Under the pieces are notes generated by a model that made no database searches, was not told where the DNA came from, and saw nothing but the letters and a program-made list of their open reading frames with translations. From Paludibacter sp. (GTDB taxonomy: Bacteria; Bacteroidota; Bacteroidia; Bacteroidales; Paludibacteraceae), in the NCBI GenBank assembly GCA_031284665.1, contig JAITXR010000211.1, positions 1 through 8,152 of the forward strand: 8,152 nt of DNA. Reading direction: 5' to 3'. The position numbers were made by a program, and so were the translations under genes. Below, in pieces: positions 4,605 to 8,152 of the stretch (position 1 is its first letter; each line of letters starts with the position of its first letter).

Positions 4605-5420
4605 CTATTGTTGCTTTGTCTGTTTGTTAATTTCAGCGCGTTCCTTGTCGAAAAACCAGCCCCATTTGTTAAAATAATAAATGGCGGATTTAATGTGTAT
4701 CATCAACAGCCGTAACTGTTTGTACGAGCCTTTTTCGTAATTATGCGTAACCGATACTTGTGGGTAAAACACTGTTTGATAATGTTTTGCAATGCGGCGG
4801 TTGAGGTCGGTATCTTCGCCGTACATAAAAATTCCTTCGTCGAACACACCCACTTTTTCGATGGCTTCGCGGCGCAAAAACATAAAGCAGCCCGACAGAT
4901 AAGGCACTTGCATTGTGTGATTGTAGTCGGTAAAGTGCATTTCAAAATCATAATCCAAGCGTTTTTTCACGCATTTAAAAGGAATAAAAATTCTGCCAAT
5001 CAAATTAATGGGTTTGGGCAATAATTTACATAAATATTGAGTTTCGCCATTGGGATACAATATTTTAGGCATTATGTTTCCAATATTTGGGTGTGCCTCC
5101 ATATATTCAAACAGGGTTTCCAGCACATTTTCGTCAAAATAAATATCCGGATTAAGCACCAAATGATATTTCCCCAGCAATTTTTTTTGTTTTAAGATAA
5201 CATTGTGTCCTGCTCCAAACCCAACATTCTGTGGCATTTCGATGTATTCCACAGGATAGCGTTGGCACAGATTTTTTATTGCTGCATCGGCAGAATTGTC
5301 AATTACATATAATTTCACATTCAATTGCGTACGCAAAAAACTGTCGATGACGTTTTTTAGCATATCAATGCTGTTTTTGTAAGTAACAATACCGGCTGAA
5401 ATTTGACAAGGTTTTTCCAT
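4605..5420 (-). CDS. family 2 glycosyltransferase (rhamnosyltransferase-like)
   Basis: A 271-residue GT-A-fold enzyme of glycosyltransferase family 2, full length for the WbbL/rhamnosyltransferase-like group. Visible motifs: IVTYKN (11-16), YVIDNSAD (38-45) for nucleotide binding, NVGFGAGHN (65-73), the DxD-equivalent LNPD (89-92) expected to hold the metal and sugar nucleotide, PYLSGCFMFLRREA (173-186) and VGVFDEGIFMYGEDTDLNRR (190-209) with the E202-D203 pair expected near the catalytic base, and H226. It would act at the cytoplasmic face, adding one sugar to a lipid-linked oligosaccharide; dTDP-rhamnose as donor is a family-level guess. It is the last gene of the operon, starting 13 nt after the stop of the epimerase. 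No transmembrane segment is evident; the tail is basic (NKQTKQQ). Confidence 0.9.
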   Translation of the reverse strand: MEKPCQISAGIVTYKNSIDMLKNVIDSFLRTQLNVKLYVIDNSADAAIKNLCQRYPVEYIEMPQNVGFGAGHNVILKQKKLLGKYHLVLNPDIYFDENVLETLFEYMEAHPNIGNIMPKILYPNGETQYLCKLLPKPINLIGRIFIPFKCVKKRLDYDFEMHFTDYNHTMQVPYLSGCFMFLRREAIEKVGVFDEGIFMYGEDTDLNRRIAKHYQTVFYPQVSVTHNYEKGSYKQLRLLMIHIKSAIYYFNKWGWFFDKERAEINKQTKQQ

Positions 5421-5433
5421 TACTATTTATTGG

Positions 5434-6330
5434 TTAAAATATTCTAAAGTTTTCCAACACATTTATCGGTTTCCAAGCCAATTCCGATTTTGCTTTTTCG
5501 TTGCTGAAAGTAAGCGAAGATGTGATTTTTTCCAACTTTTGAGAATTGAATATTGATATTTTAAATACATCTCCAATTTTTGCAGCAATTCTTGCAACCC
5601 ACATCGGCATTGTCAATACAGTAGATTTATGTAACTGATTGACAATGAGTTGTTCTAATTCATAAAAACTCGGTTGTTCATCACTGCAAACGTTGAAAAT
5701 CCCGCCTTTATCTGCCGCAAGTAGAACCAAAGTGGCAATATCTTGCACCATCAGCACACTTTTGCGTGCTGTACCTTTACTAATTCTCAAGTATTTCCCA
5801 TTTTTTATTCCATTTATCATTGCGCCCAAATTGCCCGGAGGATTTGCCCCTGCAATTAACGATGGGCGAAATATTGACAATATTACTTTATTTTTCGCAC
5901 ACCATTCTATCAAATATTTTTCTGCCTGAATTTTACTTAAAGCATAGGGCGAAGTGCCATTTAATGGCGCATTTTCGGTAACATTTTCGCCAAACTCATA
6001 TCCATAAACAGCCACCGTACTAATGAAAATAAACGATTTAGGAATAGTGCCCGATTGTTCTAAACTGTTGCACAAATTAACTGTTCCCTGTAAATTCACA
6101 TCAAAAAACGCCTGCTTTTCGATTGCTGTTTTTGGCACAATGTGCGCTTTTCCAACAGCATGGAGCACAATGTCGATTTTTTTTGTTATTTCAAAAATAT
6201 TTTTTGAAACATCACAAACATAATCAGCATTTTGCAAATCGAGGGTTGCTACGTGATAAGTTTCGCGAAGCAAAGGCAAAATATTTCTGCCTAAAAATCC
6301 GTTTGCGCCTGTAAGTAGTAGAGTTTTCAT
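5434..6330 (-). CDS. NAD-dependent epimerase/dehydratase (extended SDR)
   Basis: A 298-residue extended short-chain dehydrogenase/reductase that would modify a nucleotide sugar in the cytoplasm. The N-terminal Rossmann motif is TGANGFLG (7-14), D31 follows the second strand and can hold the NAD ribose, and D40 lies in a typical CDVSK position. VNLQGT (78-83) is the conserved Asn motif; S104/T105 in FISTVAVYG and Y129-x3-K133 in YALSK form the catalytic triad; FRPSLIAGANPPGN (154-167) replaces the usual RP-x-x-YGP. The C-terminus carries LTFSNEKAKSELAWKP (273-288), the common end motif of UDP-sugar epimerases. It resembles 4-keto-sugar reductases such as WbpV as much as 4-epimerases, so the exact reaction is open. 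Its ATG overlaps the TGA of the upstream GT2 (ATGA, 6327-6330), indicating translational coupling. Confidence 0.88.
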   Translation of the reverse strand: MKTLLLTGANGFLGRNILPLLRETYHVATLDLQNADYVCDVSKNIFEITKKIDIVLHAVGKAHIVPKTAIEKQAFFDVNLQGTVNLCNSLEQSGTIPKSFIFISTVAVYGYEFGENVTENAPLNGTSPYALSKIQAEKYLIEWCAKNKVILSIFRPSLIAGANPPGNLGAMINGIKNGKYLRISKGTARKSVLMVQDIATLVLLAADKGGIFNVCSDEQPSFYELEQLIVNQLHKSTVLTMPMWVARIAAKIGDVFKISIFNSQKLEKITSSLTFSNEKAKSELAWKPINVLENFRIF

Positions 6331-7079
6331 TTATATTGTTGTAATTTAGGTAAAAGTCGTTTGAGCGGATATAAAAAAACATTTACTTTTATATCGTTTT
6401 TTCTAAAAGCACGAACACATTCAATGTTTTGGTTTACAATGTTTTTTATGCTTTTATTTGTTTCTCCACCTAAACGCATTTTCACAATGGACTCTTCCAT
6501 ATAATCAATTTTTATTTTATACTTGTCAATAAAACGAAGCATTATTTCAAAGTCTGCTGCCAATTTATAATTCAAATCAAACAAGCCATATTTATCATAA
6601 ATCGCTTTTTTGATATACAAAGCCGGATGCGCCGGATGCCAGCCTGTTTTAAAAGGTTTTTGTTTGCCGGTAATCCATTTTCTGATAATTTTTGAAATGT
6701 CTAAATTAGAAACGTAATATAAATCTGCATAAACAGCGTCCAAGGTTTTGTCAGATGTAAACCGATTTGCAATTTTGTGTACCGCATCAGTATCACAAAA
6801 TAAATCGTCTGAATTGATTATCCCCACAACTTCGCCTGTTGCCATTTCGATGCCTTTGTTCATCGCATCGTACAAACCATTGTCCGGCTCGGAAATCCAC
6901 CGTAACCGACCATTGAATTTTGGCTCGTATTCCTGTATGATTTTCACCGTTTTGTCCGTTGAATTGCCATCAACAACAATATATTCGATATTTTCGTAGC
7001 TTTGCGAAAGTACCGAGTTTATAGTATCTTCAATAGTTGCTGCGCTATTGTAGCAAACGGTTATGAGGGATATTTTCAT
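6327..7079 (-). CDS. family 2 glycosyltransferase (WcaA/WcaE-like)
   Basis: A 250-residue GT2 enzyme, complete for the family. It opens MKISLITVCYNSAATIEDTI, with VVDGNSTDKT (35-44) in the nucleotide-binding loop, ISEPDNGLYDAMNKGIEMATGE (62-83), the metal-binding NSDDLF (89-94), WHPAHPALYIKK (147-158) in the acceptor half and AADFEIMLRF (174-183), whose acidic pair suits the catalytic base. This profile is typical of cytoplasmic transferases of colanic acid, O-antigen and capsule clusters; donor and acceptor cannot be read from sequence. It differs from the GT2 at 4605-5420 in length and motifs, so the two should add different sugars. Both ends are coupled: its start overlaps the stop of the GT4 gene (ATGA at 7076-7079) and its stop overlaps the start of the epimerase. 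Confidence 0.9.
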   Translation of the reverse strand: MKISLITVCYNSAATIEDTINSVLSQSYENIEYIVVDGNSTDKTVKIIQEYEPKFNGRLRWISEPDNGLYDAMNKGIEMATGEVVGIINSDDLFCDTDAVHKIANRFTSDKTLDAVYADLYYVSNLDISKIIRKWITGKQKPFKTGWHPAHPALYIKKAIYDKYGLFDLNYKLAADFEIMLRFIDKYKIKIDYMEESIVKMRLGGETNKSIKNIVNQNIECVRAFRKNDIKVNVFLYPLKRLLPKLQQYK

Positions 7080-8140
7080 AAATTATGATTGTTCATTGCA
7101 ATACGGTATAAATCAACAATTTGAGCACACATCGTTTGCCAACTGAAACGTTTTGCATTTTCAAGTCCTAAACGAATTGTTTTTTCTCGTATTTCGCTGC
7201 TATTTAACAAATTAATCTTGTTCAACAAATCTTTTTCATCTCCTGTTGCGGCGGTTAATGTTCTGTCGCCCACAATTTCGCAAATGGCGGGCACATCAAA
7301 ATTCACAACAGGGCAACCCGCTTTTTGTGCTTCGAGTACGGGTATGCCAAATCCCTCGTACAGAGATGGATAGAGCAAACAAAAGGCAGAATTATACACC
7401 TCATTCAACTCGGCATTTAAAATTTTTCCCAAATAGAAATAACGGCTTTTGCCAAGTTCGCTGTCAAGCATCTTTGTTTCATCTTCTTTCAAATCTACGC
7501 CTACAATTACTAAATTCAAGTCGGTGTTTTTCAACACTTTAACTGCAGTTTCAAAATTTTTATAACCGCTGCGTTGTCCCACAAACACAGCATATTTTCC
7601 GTATTTGCTTGTGGCGTTTTCGATGGGGAAATATTCGTCCGAAACGCCATTATACACTACCGATATTTTATTTTCGGGCGTATCAGGCAAAAATTTCAGT
7701 AAATCGCGTTTTGTTGTTTCCGAAATGCAAATAATGTAGTCGGAATGTCGAATAGCATTGTGTTTTTGGTGGCAATGTATCCATTTTTTTATGCCTTTGA
7801 GGAAATATTCATAAGTAAAATCGTGAACAGTAGTAAAATTGATGGCATTTTTGTTTTTTGAATATCTGTAATACGATGAATGAAAAATAAATGGCGACTT
7901 CTCTTTGATATTTGGGTTTAAATACCGTTTAAATAAGAATAAAAATGTGCTTTTAGTAATAATATTCTTGTGTGGAATATTAATTTTTTTGCGAAAAATA
8001 TTGTTTTCGCAATCGGAATATTCTATAAAACTACACAACAAATCGGAACTGACGATTCTCGAAATCAGTTCTTTCCACACAATAGAGATACCGCCTGCTC
8101 TTTGAAGTGAAAAAATTATATTGTCGAAAATAATTTTCAT
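7076..8140 (-). CDS. family 4 glycosyltransferase
   Basis: A 354-residue GT-B-fold enzyme of family 4. The N-terminal half has a glycine loop (RAGGIS, 14-19) after FSLQ and the TVHDFTYE segment (104-111) with H106. ICISETTKRDLL (137-148) and VVYNGVSDEYFP (161-172) lead into the second Rossmann domain, which starts YAVFVGQRSGYKN (183-195). The donor site is LYPSLYEGFGIPVLEAQKAGCPVV (256-279) with the E262-x7-E270 retaining-transferase motif. It is probably a mannosyl- or glucosyltransferase of lipopolysaccharide or capsule synthesis, acting at the inner membrane's cytoplasmic face. The start chosen at 8140 has ACAAGG about 6 nt upstream, a weak ribosome site, and matches the expected family N-terminus (MKIIFDN). 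The operon may well continue beyond the right edge; only 12 nt remain. Confidence 0.92.
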   Translation of the reverse strand: MKIIFDNIIFSLQRAGGISIVWKELISRIVSSDLLCSFIEYSDCENNIFRKKINIPHKNIITKSTFLFLFKRYLNPNIKEKSPFIFHSSYYRYSKNKNAINFTTVHDFTYEYFLKGIKKWIHCHQKHNAIRHSDYIICISETTKRDLLKFLPDTPENKISVVYNGVSDEYFPIENATSKYGKYAVFVGQRSGYKNFETAVKVLKNTDLNLVIVGVDLKEDETKMLDSELGKSRYFYLGKILNAELNEVYNSAFCLLYPSLYEGFGIPVLEAQKAGCPVVNFDVPAICEIVGDRTLTAATGDEKDLLNKINLLNSSEIREKTIRLGLENAKRFSWQTMCAQIVDLYRIAMNNHNL

Positions 8141-8152
8141 AAAGCCTTGTTA

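Overview
The window most likely comes from a member of the Bacteroidota, probably Bacteroidales-like. It is AT-rich. Three clear promoters match the TTTG / about 20 bp / TAnnTTTG pattern used by the Bacteroidota primary sigma factor. Starts lack strong Shine-Dalgarno sequences and sit in A/T-rich leaders. The protein content (small membrane proteins, DUF4143-type AAA+ ATPases, a surface-polysaccharide glycosyltransferase operon) fits. This assignment is inference; there is no rRNA or taxonomic marker gene here.

Layout. (1) Positions 1-900: the 3' end of a plus-strand gene, a GTAGAGACG-type palindrome, a small two-helix membrane protein on the minus strand, then a divergent promoter region and a second small membrane protein on the plus strand that ends in a good intrinsic terminator. 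(2) 900-1250: a non-coding stretch dominated by a 42-bp inverted repeat (40/42 matching) around a 108-bp AT-rich spacer, which looks like a REP-doublet or MITE-like element. (3) 1249-1689: a very AT-rich orphan gene for a predicted exported protein. (4) 1700-4500: two unrelated-looking members of the AAA+ / DUF4143 ATPase family in tandem, each with its own promoter and its own elaborate palindromic sequence. The first gene is bracketed by two 58-bp nearly identical repeats that are themselves almost palindromic. The second has a promoter overlaid by four copies of an (A)TTGAGTAA box, two of which form a perfect 15-bp-arm palindrome. (5) 4605-8140: four minus-strand genes in a tightly packed operon (GT4, GT2, NAD-dependent sugar epimerase/reductase, GT2), the distal end of a lipopolysaccharide O-antigen or capsule cluster that enters from the right edge.

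How it fits together. The right-hand operon would make a nucleotide-sugar-derived building block and add successive sugars to a lipid-linked glycan; its first two junctions are ATGA stop/start overlaps. It converges on the ATPase block. The left and middle parts behave like an accessory region: composition changes sharply between genes (14/60 G+C in 1441-1500 against 28/60 in 1981-2040, counted by hand), repeats are dense, and no housekeeping gene is visible. The ATPase-plus-palindrome arrangement is the part most worth a second look.
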